A stretch of DNA of 64,000 nucleotides from Microbacteriaceae bacterium (GCA_031177985.1 JAPSJW010000003.1:62001-126000), one strand, 5' to 3'; shown: positions 38,241-46,700, counted from the first letter of the stretch. Numbers and translations are program-made. The notes: generated by a model from the sequence alone, not told the origin.

Positions 38241-39803
38241 ATGCGGTCTGGGAATCCGCGGCCCCGTCGGGTCGCCATCGTCGCGTTCTGGTCGGCGATC
38301 TTCCTCGTCTGGCTGCTCCTCCTCGCGATCTATCTGCCCGGGGTGCTCGATTCCGGCCGCAAGCCAGGCGTCTCCAGCGCCGAGCAGTGGGCGCTGGCGG
38401 GCATCGGGATCGGGTCGAGCGTCATCTGGCTCGCCGGCATCCGGCATCTCGCGATGTGGCTCCTGACCCTCGCGCCAGCACCCCGCGCGCCCCTGCCGCG
38501 ACCGTCGAGCACGGCCAGGGTCGCCCTGCTCTACTGCACGGCCGACGATCTGAACCCCGACGCGCTGCGCCGGAGCGCACGCCAGGACCGCCCGGTGAGC
38601 GTCTTCATCCTCGATGATTCCTCCTCGCCCGACCGCAGGGCCGAGATCGACGAGCTCGCCGAGACGGAGGGGTTCACCGTGCTGCGGCGGCGCACGCGCA
38701 CCGGCTACAAAGCGGGCAACCTCAATGCGGCGCTGAAGCGGCTGATCGCGGACTTCGACTACTTCGTCGTGCTCGACAGCGACGAGATCATCCCGCAGCA
38801 CTTCGCCTCGCGAGCGCTTGCGCACTTCGGCTCGGATCCCTCGATCGGCATCGTGCAGGGCCGGCACCGAGCCGTGCCGGGAACGACGGCCTTCGCCGCC
38901 GTGTTCGCGGGCATGCTCGAGTCGCATGTCACCGTCGTGCAGCAGGCACGCAGCCGGATGGGCTTCTCGGCGTTCATGGGCCGCGGCGCGATGATCAGCG
39001 CCCAGTGCCTGCGCGAGGCCGGTCCGATTCCCGAGGTGGTGACCGAGGATGTGGCGTTCAGCCTCGAGGCCCGGCTCGCCGGCTTCCGCATCCACTACGA
39101 CAACGACCTCGTGAGCATCGAGGAGTACCCGGTCGACTATCACGCCTTCCGCACCCAGCACGCGAAGACGGTGGAAGGCACGACGGAGTTCATGGCGCGC
39201 TCGTGGCGTCGCATCCTGCGCTCGCGGCTCGATGCCGGTGAGCGGATCGATCTGCTGGTCGAGCAGCTGACGGCCCCGGCCATGGCGGCGGCGGCCGTGC
39301 TGTGCTTCTCGAGCGGAGTGGTCCTGACGGCCCTCGGCGGCGAAGCCGTGCAGCCGATCTGGTCGATCCTCGCCACCGGCGCGCTCGGAGCGTCGGTGCT
39401 GCTGCCCGAGGCGGTCCGGGTCGCCCGGCTGCGCGGCGCCCTCGCGGGCGCCGGCTGGCTGGCCGCCGCGACGGCGCTCTTCGCCTCCACGCTGCTCCTG
39501 ACCTTGCGCGCGACGCTCAAGGTGCTGTTCGGCGGACGTGCTGTGTTCGCCGTGACACCCAAGTCGGCCTCGCGCGACCGCGACCCCTCCACTCTCCGGC
39601 CGCTCCGTTCGGAGGCGGGCGGTGTCGTGACGGTGGTCGCGATCGCGCTGCTCCTGTCGGGGTCGATCGCTCCCGCACTCCCCGTGCTCGGATCGGGCGT
39701 GGCGGCGCTGCTGTTCGCGATGGTCGGGGCTCGGCCGCTCGCCGCCGTGCGGCGGCCGCGGCGCCTGGCTGCCGCGCCGAACGATCTCGCCGGCAGGGTC
39801 TGA
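38241..39803 (+). CDS. Membrane glycosyltransferase family 2 (cellulose synthase-like)
   Basis: A 520-residue membrane GT2 enzyme. Two N-terminal helices are followed by the GT-A domain with FILDDSSSPD, KAGNLNAAL, the DSDEI metal site and the TEDVAFSLEARLAG catalytic region. Four or more C-terminal helices follow. The usual QxxRW motif is replaced by RTQHAKTVEG. It probably makes or extends a cell-surface polysaccharide. Composition is host-like; the low-GC island starts right after it. ATG 38241 is the only start close to the conserved N-terminus, with GGAGG very close to it. Confidence 0.82.
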   Translation: MRSGNPRPRRVAIVAFWSAIFLVWLLLLAIYLPGVLDSGRKPGVSSAEQWALAGIGIGSSVIWLAGIRHLAMWLLTLAPAPRAPLPRPSSTARVALLYCTADDLNPDALRRSARQDRPVSVFILDDSSSPDRRAEIDELAETEGFTVLRRRTRTGYKAGNLNAALKRLIADFDYFVVLDSDEIIPQHFASRALAHFGSDPSIGIVQGRHRAVPGTTAFAAVFAGMLESHVTVVQQARSRMGFSAFMGRGAMISAQCLREAGPIPEVVTEDVAFSLEARLAGFRIHYDNDLVSIEEYPVDYHAFRTQHAKTVEGTTEFMARSWRRILRSRLDAGERIDLLVEQLTAPAMAAAAVLCFSSGVVLTALGGEAVQPIWSILATGALGASVLLPEAVRVARLRGALAGAGWLAAATALFASTLLLTLRATLKVLFGGRAVFAVTPKSASRDRDPSTLRPLRSEAGGVVTVVAIALLLSGSIAPALPVLGSGVAALLFAMVGARPLAAVRRPRRLAAAPNDLAGRV

Positions 39804-39901
39804 CGCGCGATACGGCGCCTTCCCGGGCGGCGGCTCAGCGCGCGGGACGCTGCGTCGCGCTCGCCCTGAACCACCCGTTAGCCGAATACGTCAGTGACAC
39901 G

Positions 39902-40105
39902 ATGGTGATGTTTGAGTCCACGGACGAGAACGGCAAAGTGAAGATGGTCTTCAGGGTCCCGCCTCCTAGCGAGCTGGTCAAACTCCGGACGGCGGGATCG
40001 CGCGAACTGGCCGCCAGACGGGCGCGCGAGGTGGAGTCACGCGGGACTCCCCGCGAGCTGACGGCAACGGTTGAGCCCGAACCTGAGGAGGAGGCGGCCT
40101 CCTAG
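39902..40105 (+). CDS. Small hypothetical protein
   Basis: A 67-residue charged protein (VFRVPPPSELVKLRTAGSRELAARRAREVE) ending in an acidic tail. It has no recognised domain. The frame is open upstream and no clear ribosome binding site precedes ATG 39902 or ATG 39908, so the start is uncertain. It is the first gene of the island. Confidence 0.4.
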   Translation: MVMFESTDENGKVKMVFRVPPPSELVKLRTAGSRELAARRAREVESRGTPRELTATVEPEPEEEAAS

Positions 40106-40154
40106 CCGAGGGCACCATTGCGCGGACGGCCCCGCGTCTCGCTACGTTCGGGGC

Positions 40155-40637
40155 GTGGACTTCGACCTCCTTCTCCGCAACTTCACCCGCTCCCTCGATC
40201 TTGTGAACGAGGGCGAGTTGGAGGACTTCGACCTTTCGATAGCGAATGCCGTCCTCTGGGCGTGCATCCTCGATGAGGCACTTACCGAGCGGCTCGGGGC
40301 GGCCTACGAAGAGGCTCGAGACGCCGACCGGAAGGGACGTACCTTATTCGCCCTCCGATTGGCACGGAACGCGATCGTCCACGGTCAGACGTTCGGCCTC
40401 CACGACGGTCATCCGTTTCCACCCTTTGGCGAGCCCATGTTCTATGGCCCGCGTGTGTGGAAGTCGTACGACGAGTTAACCGAGTCGTGGCTGCCGAGAG
40501 GCCCCAACTCACCGCACCAGACTGCGCTCCGCGAGGTGTACGAGGAGGAGATCGCCGGCACTCACATCGGGGCTCCGGTCTGGGCGGCACGCGCCTTCCT
40601 CGATGCGCTCGCCGCTGATAGATGGGTGGTCAAATGA
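40155..40637 (+). CDS. HEPN-like hypothetical protein
   Basis: A 160-residue, mainly helical protein starting at GTG 40155. The sequence RNAIVHG at residues 71-77 fits the HEPN RNase signature R-x4-H (Arg71, His76), placed at the end of a long helix as in HEPN folds. HEPN proteins often serve as toxins or RNases in antiviral systems, but the family also has non-catalytic members. Its 3' end overlaps the convergent membrane-protein gene by 8 bases. The assignment is by motif only. Confidence 0.5.
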   Translation: MDFDLLLRNFTRSLDLVNEGELEDFDLSIANAVLWACILDEALTERLGAAYEEARDADRKGRTLFALRLARNAIVHGQTFGLHDGHPFPPFGEPMFYGPRVWKSYDELTESWLPRGPNSPHQTALREVYEEEIAGTHIGAPVWAARAFLDALAADRWVVK

Positions 40638-41958
40638 TCGGGCGGTCGTTCCGCGTCCAGTCCGCTGGCAACTCAAGATCGCGAACGACGTCGGCCCACT
40701 CGTCTCCATCACCGGGCCAGGAGGTTGGGCGCTCCGCGCCGGTATAGAGGTAGTGGCCGTTCTCGCCGTTCTGGCTACCAATCGCGAGGTGCCAGCCGCT
40801 CGGCATCTGACGCCATGCGCGCCACCGTCTGCCGTCCGCGGTCGTCTCGACGTGGATGCCGTGCTCAGCGGGCAGGCCGTAACGACCAACCGGTCGCAGC
40901 ACCAGTTCGGTGAGGTCGTCCCAGTACCGACTGCCGAGCCGCTCGTACCGCAGTCCCTGTGCGGTGACTAGGAAGTCGAGCGCCCGCTTCGTGCCCTCAA
41001 ACTCGCGACGGTCGACCTGCGCACCTTCGCCATCCACGCCCAGCTCACCTGCGAAGCGGGCGAGCTGAGACACCCGATCCGCCTCGCGGCCCTCACGGCT
41101 CTCCACGTCCTCGCGGAACTCGCGCATCAAGCGGTCGGCCTCCCGGAACTTCTTCGCGCGCAGCAGCGACTTCTCGTACGGCGGGAGGAAAGCCCTGGCC
41201 CACTTGAGCCGGAGGTGGAGCCCGAGCACGACAGCGAGCGTGACGCGCCGGAGAGCAGGCGGCTTGTAGATGCGGCGAAGGCGGCGAGTGATCTTCTGGG
41301 CAGCCGCGTAGAACGCCGCGAAGTAGAAGAACGGGAACATGACGAGGGGTAGCCATATCGATAGCGCCAGTTCGAGCAGCGTCCCGCCCCAGTCGCGGGT
41401 GCCCGAGTTCGCGATCAATTGGACGCTCGTCCAGACGATCAAGCCCAGGCCTGCCACCGTCACGAGAACGCCAAGGCACCCCTCAAGCTGCTTGCCGTCC
41501 GGACGCCGGGAGGCGGCGAACCGAAGCAGCACCAGGAAGGTAACAAGCGGCTGGAAGATCAGTTCGCCCCACAGCGGGAAGGGTTCGAGGTTGAGGTAGA
41601 AGAGCAGGAGCGTCGAGAGTGCGAGTGTCTCGCGGCCGATCTGACCAACGATCGCGGTTCCGGATTTCGCTTGGACCGCTCGGAAGAGTAGCGGGAAGCC
41701 GACCGTGACGACGATGAAGATCGTGTCCTTCAGGAGGTCGAAGTTCCACACGCCGATGACCGCAGCGAGAGCGACCCAGGCCGCGCACCAAAGCAGGAAC
41801 AGGCCCCAGACGGTGAGAAGCGACCCCGACGTGAGTGCGATCTTCAGGACGTTGAGCGAGGGCGGCAGCACGGCTCGCCGCATCTTCGGCACAGCGAGCA
41901 CAACGATCACGAACGCGCCGAGCAATATGAGCGAGGCAAGTTCGCGGTTCGTGAGCAT
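40630..41958 (-). CDS. Polytopic membrane protein of unknown function
   Basis: A 442-residue protein with about seven membrane segments in the first 260 residues, followed by a cytoplasmic basic helical region and a soluble C-terminal domain (DDLTELVLRPVGRYGLPAEHGIHVETTADGRRWRAW). ATG 41958 is preceded by GGAGGAC at 3 to 4 bases. No family is confidently recognised; similar orphan membrane proteins occur in variable regions of actinobacterial genomes. It is convergent with the HEPN-like gene. Confidence 0.65.
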   Translation of the reverse strand: MLTNRELASLILLGAFVIVVLAVPKMRRAVLPPSLNVLKIALTSGSLLTVWGLFLLWCAAWVALAAVIGVWNFDLLKDTIFIVVTVGFPLLFRAVQAKSGTAIVGQIGRETLALSTLLLFYLNLEPFPLWGELIFQPLVTFLVLLRFAASRRPDGKQLEGCLGVLVTVAGLGLIVWTSVQLIANSGTRDWGGTLLELALSIWLPLVMFPFFYFAAFYAAAQKITRRLRRIYKPPALRRVTLAVVLGLHLRLKWARAFLPPYEKSLLRAKKFREADRLMREFREDVESREGREADRVSQLARFAGELGVDGEGAQVDRREFEGTKRALDFLVTAQGLRYERLGSRYWDDLTELVLRPVGRYGLPAEHGIHVETTADGRRWRAWRQMPSGWHLAIGSQNGENGHYLYTGAERPTSWPGDGDEWADVVRDLELPADWTRNDRPII

Positions 41959-42268
41959 CTGTCCTCCGGCCCGGAGGCTACTAGCGACCACTGACGGCGA
42001 TCGGCGACGCCTGAAGGGCACCCTTATGGCAACGTGATTCGCTTCTATCGGGAGTCGCTAGGACCCCGATGCGCCCGTCATCGTAGTTGCAGGCAGGATC
42101 GCTCTGGGAAGTCTCCGTGACACGGGCCCCTTCTTCGGAGTCAGCCTTGCGAGCCGAAGTAGTAACTCTCCCCTGGACTACGCGCGCTATAGGTCCAGCG
42201 CTAGTACGTGGACGGCAGGAAACACCGAGCTTGTGTCTCGGCGTCCTCGATCGGGCGGATCTGACCGC
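41959..42268. other. 310-base gap without a recognised gene
   Basis: No convincing coding frame, RNA gene or repeat is seen. It holds the upstream region of the membrane-protein gene (its ribosome binding site lies at the left end). Confidence 0.6.
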
Positions 42269-42751
42269 CTACTTGTTCTTATTGGCGAATGGCCGACTGC
42301 CGTGAATGCGCTTGAACTCCGATATGTAGATCGTTTCGGCCTCGTGCGCGGGCATGTCGGGGGTCTCCAGCCACGCGACCACCAGGTCGTCAGCGTCCGC
42401 GAGCTGCCAGATCGATCGCCCCCCCGTGTGGGACGATGACTTCTTGCTGAAGGGTGCGAGCCGTCCGCGAAGCCCCGGATTTCTCAGTGGCTCCGCTTTG
42501 CCTATGTATACGATGGGGGCGCCAGCGATCCAAGCCCCTTCGAGCACTTGGGGGGTGTATGGCGGCCGTCTCTTGATCGGGTTCACGTTCAAGAACTCAG
42601 GTTCGGACGCGCTCGGACGCAAGATGGCGTAGATGCCCCTGCGAGGGGGCAAGAGCGTGACGTCCATTCCGACGAATGTCAAGAATCCCTCGAATCCGAT
42701 AGCCTCCAGCCCCTTCCTGTCCCAGGTGGCGGGGAGTCGCAATTCACTCAC
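42269..42751 (-). CDS. Solo GIY-YIG nuclease-domain protein
   Basis: A 160-residue protein with all elements of the GIY-YIG fold: GIY at residues 39-41, YIG at 82-84 (VYIGKAEP), a following Arg in LRGRL, the metal-binding Glu in AETIYISEF at about 139, and Asn near the end (FANKNK). The spacing between GIY and YIG is long (about 40 residues), as in some restriction-type members. It may be a free-standing endonuclease (restriction, homing or defence). The start is GTG 42751 with only a weak ribosome binding site. Confidence 0.72.
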   Translation of the reverse strand: MSELRLPATWDRKGLEAIGFEGFLTFVGMDVTLLPPRRGIYAILRPSASEPEFLNVNPIKRRPPYTPQVLEGAWIAGAPIVYIGKAEPLRNPGLRGRLAPFSKKSSSHTGGRSIWQLADADDLVVAWLETPDMPAHEAETIYISEFKRIHGSRPFANKNK

Positions 42752-43016
42752 CCGCCGACGCTATCGTCCGGGGCAAACACCAACACGTACCGCTAGGGCC
42801 GCCGTCGCTCAATCAAGACGAACGTCCGCCTCCCTCGGCCCGCTTCCTTCCTGTGCGCTCGACTGGATCGCGTACAGCGTTTCAGGTTATGCAGATGGGC
42901 GTGAGCGTCCCTCGTTCAGGAGCGCTCCGCTGAACCGCCTCCGCTGGAATCGGGTCATGCTCCGTACGTTAGGCGACAGTCACCCGCGGTAATTGGGTCC
43001 CGCCCGATAACAGCTA

Positions 43017-43871
43017 CTAATGCTCGCCATTCTCTGCTTTGGCTTCAGCAATCGCCGCCCTCGCCTCATCCTCCGCCGCTTCGGCCTCCCACTCTTCCCG
43101 AAGCAGTTCTTTCCGCGCCCGGTTCTCACGCGCCATGTGCACCGCACGCTCCTGCTCGCTCGCTTCGGTCCGCGCACGCTCTCTGAGGAACCGGATTGCG
43201 GATGGGTTTCCTCGAGCGACGTCATCGCGGAGTCCCTCGTCGGAAGCCAGTGCCCGTGCGGCTGCCCGGAACTCCAGCAAGGCGGGCCCGTTACGGGGGT
43301 ACATGTTACGAACATCGCTCGAAAGCCCGCGGACCGACGACATAATGTCGGCGAGCATTTCGGAGACATCGGGTGGTTCGGGCGTACTCACCTTCTCGTC
43401 CGAGTCGGGGACTTTAGCCAGCTTCGACTCCAGGTCGGACCACCAGCGCTTGAAGGTCCGCTCAATGTCCATACCAGGATTCGCGATTTCAGCGATTGAC
43501 CTCATCAATCGCAAGATGCCCTGTTCATCGGCAGGAACCCCGTTGAACTGCTTAAGTGGTTCTTCCAGGGCAGCTGGTAGGAACCCCAGTGTGACGGGTA
43601 CCACACGCGCATCGTCGTTGATCCGCTTAGCCAGCGCTCCGGCCTCGAAGTTGAGCCACGGCGCCCTCATGTTCTCCGGCGTCACACAGAGAATCCCGAA
43701 ATCTGTATCAGCAAGCCAGGTGTTCACCTCGTTGTTCCACCGCTGGCCAGCACGGATGTCCTCTGTTGAACAGAAGCACTCGACGCTCTGAATAACATCG
43801 TGAATCCACTCACGCAGAGCGTCCGCAACGAGCCTGCTCCGTGGTCCGGACCAGCTGATGAACACCTTCAC
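43017..43871 (-). CDS. TIR-domain protein
   Basis: A 284-residue protein. An N-terminal TIR domain spans residues 1-130 (VFISWSGPRSRLVADALREWI, FCSTEDIRAG, FGILCVTPENMRAPWLNFEAGAL) with the candidate NADase Glu at 76. The middle is variable and residues about 190-284 form a charged Arg/Glu helical tail ending in an Ala/Glu-rich coiled coil. Bacterial TIR proteins of this family are antiviral NAD-consuming effectors or signal producers. No partner such as a SIR2/ThsA gene adjoins it. GTG 43871 is chosen because a TATACT -10 sits 9 bases upstream; a GTG at 43910 would add 13 residues. Confidence 0.8.
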   Translation of the reverse strand: MKVFISWSGPRSRLVADALREWIHDVIQSVECFCSTEDIRAGQRWNNEVNTWLADTDFGILCVTPENMRAPWLNFEAGALAKRINDDARVVPVTLGFLPAALEEPLKQFNGVPADEQGILRLMRSIAEIANPGMDIERTFKRWWSDLESKLAKVPDSDEKVSTPEPPDVSEMLADIMSSVRGLSSDVRNMYPRNGPALLEFRAAARALASDEGLRDDVARGNPSAIRFLRERARTEASEQERAVHMARENRARKELLREEWEAEAAEDEARAAIAEAKAENGEH

Positions 43872-43880
43872 ACCCGCGAG

Positions 43881-43909
43881 AGTATAGGAAATGGGCGCGG
43901 GCGCGTCCA
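43881..43909 (-). promoter_or_regulatory. Promoter of the TIR gene, leaderless type
   Basis: On the minus strand TGGACG (43904-43909) and TATACT (43881-43886) are spaced by exactly 17 bases. The -10 ends 9 bases before the GTG start, so the transcript should begin at or near the start codon. Leaderless messages are common in actinobacteria. Confidence 0.6.
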
Positions 43910-44131
43910 CGTGGGGTCCGTCAATCTGCGCTCGCCTGGCTGGTACCCGAGCGCCCCTCCGCGCTTCCGGGTCTGGTCACCGGTGAACAGCGCCTGCCCG
44001 TCGCACAGCGGCGTCGCGTCCTACAGTGCGGGGCTCGGGTCTCCCATGCGAGGTCTCCGGCGCATCGGCATTCACAGGGACCCCCTCCTGTGGGATGGGA
44101 TCGATCGCCGCTCAGCCGGAAAGCTCTCCCG

Positions 44132-44395
44132 TCACGATGTCTCCGCAGAGGGGCAATGCACGACCGAGTCAGGGTCGATGTCCGCAATCGCAACGACGGT
44201 ACCGATATCAAGTGCCAGAGCCTCCGCCTCCTCGGCATAGCCGAGCGCCCACACGCTGCCTGTGTGCAGAACGCTGATGCCGACCTCGTACGACACACGG
44301 GTGACGGCGTCCGGTTACGCGAGAGGGCGGCGCCCTTCGTGGAGCCGGAAGACCAGCTCGTCGTCAACGGCAATGAGGATGGTCTGGTCGGTCAT
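44132..44395 (-). pseudogene. Small hypothetical gene interrupted by an in-frame TAA
   Basis: ATG 44395 follows an AGAAGG ribosome binding site and starts MTDQTILIAVDDELVFRLHEGRRPLA. A TAA at 44315-44317 stops translation after 26 codons, yet the same frame continues with gene-like sequence (VSYEVGISVLHTGSVWALGYAEEAEALA) to TGA at 44132. The most direct reading is one 87-residue protein broken by a single nonsense change. Two separate small genes or a sequencing error are alternatives. No family is recognised. Confidence 0.55.
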
Positions 44396-44471
44396 GGTGG
44401 ACCTTCTTTCTGCGCGAGCCACGAGAGCACCTGCGGGCGATCCTCGCTAAGCGCATCGAGATCGTGTGGAG

Positions 44472-44717
44472 ATGACTGTCTCGGCGGATATGGTCGTGGT
44501 GCTAGCGCGAGGAGGCGACATCGTGATCGAGAGGGAGCACCCCGACGACAAGCTGGTTGAGCGTTACTACACGCCGAGCGGGATGCATGTTGCCTGGGAG
44601 CGACACGGATCCGGCGACCTGTACGGCGGAGAAGTCTCGAAGGAGCGAGGTCACGAAATCATGCGCAGCGAGGGCCTTGACCCTGAGACCTTCCAGGTAC
44701 GGCTAGGCGACCGCTAG
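44472..44717 (+). CDS. Small hypothetical protein
   Basis: An 81-residue acidic protein (IEREHPDDKLVERYYTPSGMHVAWERHGSGDLYGG) with no recognised domain. ATG 44472 follows GGAG closely; ATG 44490 is an alternative. Its stop codon shares CTAG with the convergent DUF4145-like gene, which supports both frames being real. Confidence 0.5.
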   Translation: MTVSADMVVVLARGGDIVIEREHPDDKLVERYYTPSGMHVAWERHGSGDLYGGEVSKERGHEIMRSEGLDPETFQVRLGDR

Positions 44718-45372
44718 GAGGTCGCGCCGCCAGCGCCAGTGCGCTTCGCTCTGATTCGAGCCGTACGCGCGGGTCCCTGGAAGACTTCGTTCAGAACCTC
44801 GTCCATCAGCGATAGCACCTCGGCTGCATCCTCGGCATCGGGCACGTCCAGAATGTCGCCGTGCGCCATGTCGTTTCCAAGTGACGTATCTCGTGCGCAG
44901 CTTCTCGCGTCGATTCGCGAATGAATTGCTGCTTGGCGAGCTCATCGATCTTGTTGACCAGCATCCCCTTGAGGATGCCCTTTTCCTTCGCCGTGGCTTC
45001 CACAACGGTACGCGCCATCAGAATGGCAGCCATGAGCGCGTTGATGCTCGCGGAGGCATGTGCCTCCTTCGCCGCTACCGCAATGTGGCTCGGCACGTCA
45101 GGGAATTCAGGCGCGCTGCCACGGCTCGGGAACCAGGTGACGGTCGAGTCGGCTGTGCGCTCGAAGTCCGAGACGGCACCGTTTGCCGTAGTTCTGTGGG
45201 AGGTGCTCGTTCCCAAACTCGCTCGGCCGCAATGATTGCACTTCGCGGCCCCTTGAATCAGTGAACTCTGCACGATCCCGCCTGCCACGGACTGCGACGT
45301 GGCTATCGTTTCTGCCCACATCGCTTTGAGATGTGAATAGCGTCCGCAGAAAGCGCAAACCGTCAATGGCAT
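44714..45372 (-). pseudogene. DUF4145-like (zinc ribbon plus HEPN-like) gene with a frameshift
   Basis: The N-terminus holds two Cys pairs (CAFC and CNHC) typical of the zinc ribbon in front of DUF4145. The C-terminal helical domain reads AATAKEKGILKG-like (VVEATAKEKGILKGMLVNKIDELAKQ) into EIRH. At about 44880 one base is missing: the zero frame runs into nonsense and stops at 44806. The next frame continues LGNDMAHGDILDVPDAEDAAEVL, the family's expected HEPN-type end, to the TAG at 44714. The gene is therefore a frameshifted pseudogene unless the base is a sequencing error. DUF4145 proteins are often restriction- or defence-linked. ATG 45372 lies 6 bases after a CATAAT -10. Confidence 0.7.
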
Positions 45373-45378
45373 GGCCGG

Positions 45379-45405
45379 ATTATGACACTTTACGATTCTC
45401 GTCAA
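45379..45405 (-). promoter_or_regulatory. Promoter of the DUF4145-like gene, leaderless type
   Basis: TTGACG (45400-45405) and CATAAT (45379-45384) on the minus strand are separated by 15 bases, slightly short. The -10 ends 6 bases before ATG 45372, which implies a leaderless message. Confidence 0.45.
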
Positions 45406-45430
45406 CACCGACACTCATACGATGGATGCG

Positions 45431-45568
45431 ATGAGCAACGACGACGACTTGCCGTACATTGGCACCCCGAACTGCCCTTCCTGCTTGGAGCGCATGGACG
45501 CGGTGATCGGAGCGTGGTGGTGCTCTTCATGCGGAATCTCACTCCGACCGGAGGACGAGAACCGTTAG
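45431..45568 (+). CDS. Very small zinc-ribbon protein
   Basis: A 45-residue protein with two Cys pairs, CPSC and CSSC, 16 residues apart (NCPSCLERMDAVIGAWWCSSCG), a classical minimal zinc ribbon, plus an acidic end. An in-frame ATG at 45422 would add three residues. It is divergent from the DUF4145-like gene, which also has a zinc ribbon. Confidence 0.55.
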   Translation: MSNDDDLPYIGTPNCPSCLERMDAVIGAWWCSSCGISLRPEDENR

Positions 45569-45614
45569 CGAGTGGCGTCGCGTGTGCTCTCGCATGGGCC
45601 ACTAGTCTGCCGTC

Positions 45615-46700
45615 GTGGCCCAGTCGAACCGCGAGGTACCGTTCACTCAGACGAACCTCGGCGCAACCGTCATCGGTGGGATCATCCTGCTGGGCCTTTC
45701 GATCCTCATCAACGCATTGATCGATGGTTCTCCCGTCATCGCTCGCGTCGCCGTTGTCTTGGGCGCCACAGTCCTTGGGTTGCTTGCGGCGAGCATCGCC
45801 TCAGCGAGGTGGCGGGCACGCACCTGGATTTCACTGGGGCGTTGGCTACGCGGCCTCGACGTACTCACCAACAAGCGTCGTGAAGCGATCCGGCAAGAGG
45901 GGTACGAGGCGCGCAGTGCCGAGATCGAGCAGGAGCGGGCGATAGTCCGACAACCGGCCTGGCGTTTCGAGGCTCGAGACGCCCTCGGTGAGCGTGACCT
46001 CTTTTGGCTGCACAATCACGGCTATGGCGCTACCGACGTTCACGTGAGTTGCGATCCGGAGTTCTTCACGACCGATGGAGACGTGTTCTTCAGGGACTTC
46101 GGTAATTCGGGTGGAGGTGGCTCAACAGGAAAGTGGTTCAAGGGATACCCGACGAAGCGGGGCCTGAAGGAGGGGGTGATCTTCACGGTGCGGTGGCGGG
46201 ATACAAACGGAGACGCACATCAGAAGGAGGTCTTCCTGCCGCCAATCGAGCTTGAGAGTGCACAAGAACGGGCCCTACGCGAAGCGCATATGAAGGGTAA
46301 AGCGGAAGGCGCGCGCGAAGCTAGAGCCGAGTCGGCGACCAAGCTACCGACGCCGGCACCACGCTGGACCCTGACTGCGCTGGACCGCTCAGGGTCGAGA
46401 CGAACTTGGCACTTGCGCAATCTCATACGCGAGAGCGTCGTCAATCACGTGCGAGTTGATGTGGAACCGGCGGGCGCTTTCATCCACGAGGATGGCGCCT
46501 TTTGGACAGTCTTCGATGAGGCTACGGACGGCACGTTCTCGGGACGAGTTACAGACTATGGCGCCAGGAAGGGGTTCGAGATCACTGTCTGGTGGAAAGA
46601 CGCCGAGGGAGAGTCATTCTTCCGGACTTGGACGGAGCCGCCGTCACCGGAGAAGGATGAAGAGCCCGACCTTTCCGACGTTTGGGACACGCCGTCCTAG
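45615..46700 (+). CDS. Membrane-anchored protein with a duplicated beta-type domain
   Basis: A 361-residue protein starting at GTG 45615. Two membrane helices lie at residues about 15-38 and 43-63, then a short charged helix. Two copies of the same domain follow, at about 114-210 and 248-343. Shared features are W-x-F/L-x-A-x-D at the start, a WLHN/WHLRN step, a central DG-x-x-FF/FW, and a V-x-W-x-D-x-x-G strand near the end before a final double Pro. The pattern suggests Ig-like sandwiches on the cytoplasmic or outer face. The function is unknown. Its stop shares CTAG with the convergent lipoprotein gene. Confidence 0.65.
   Translation: MAQSNREVPFTQTNLGATVIGGIILLGLSILINALIDGSPVIARVAVVLGATVLGLLAASIASARWRARTWISLGRWLRGLDVLTNKRREAIRQEGYEARSAEIEQERAIVRQPAWRFEARDALGERDLFWLHNHGYGATDVHVSCDPEFFTTDGDVFFRDFGNSGGGGSTGKWFKGYPTKRGLKEGVIFTVRWRDTNGDAHQKEVFLPPIELESAQERALREAHMKGKAEGAREARAESATKLPTPAPRWTLTALDRSGSRRTWHLRNLIRESVVNHVRVDVEPAGAFIHEDGAFWTVFDEATDGTFSGRVTDYGARKGFEITVWWKDAEGESFFRTWTEPPSPEKDEEPDLSDVWDTPS

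Noticed and set aside
34285-39803. Treating the MMPL, phosphodiesterase and glycosyltransferase genes as part of the low-GC island
   Set aside because: Their GC content and codon use match the host genes. They lie in the replaced segment but do not look recently acquired.
39804-39901. Attachment site or tRNA at the left island edge
   Set aside because: No tRNA-like fold and no direct repeat of the sequence near 48790 could be found by eye.
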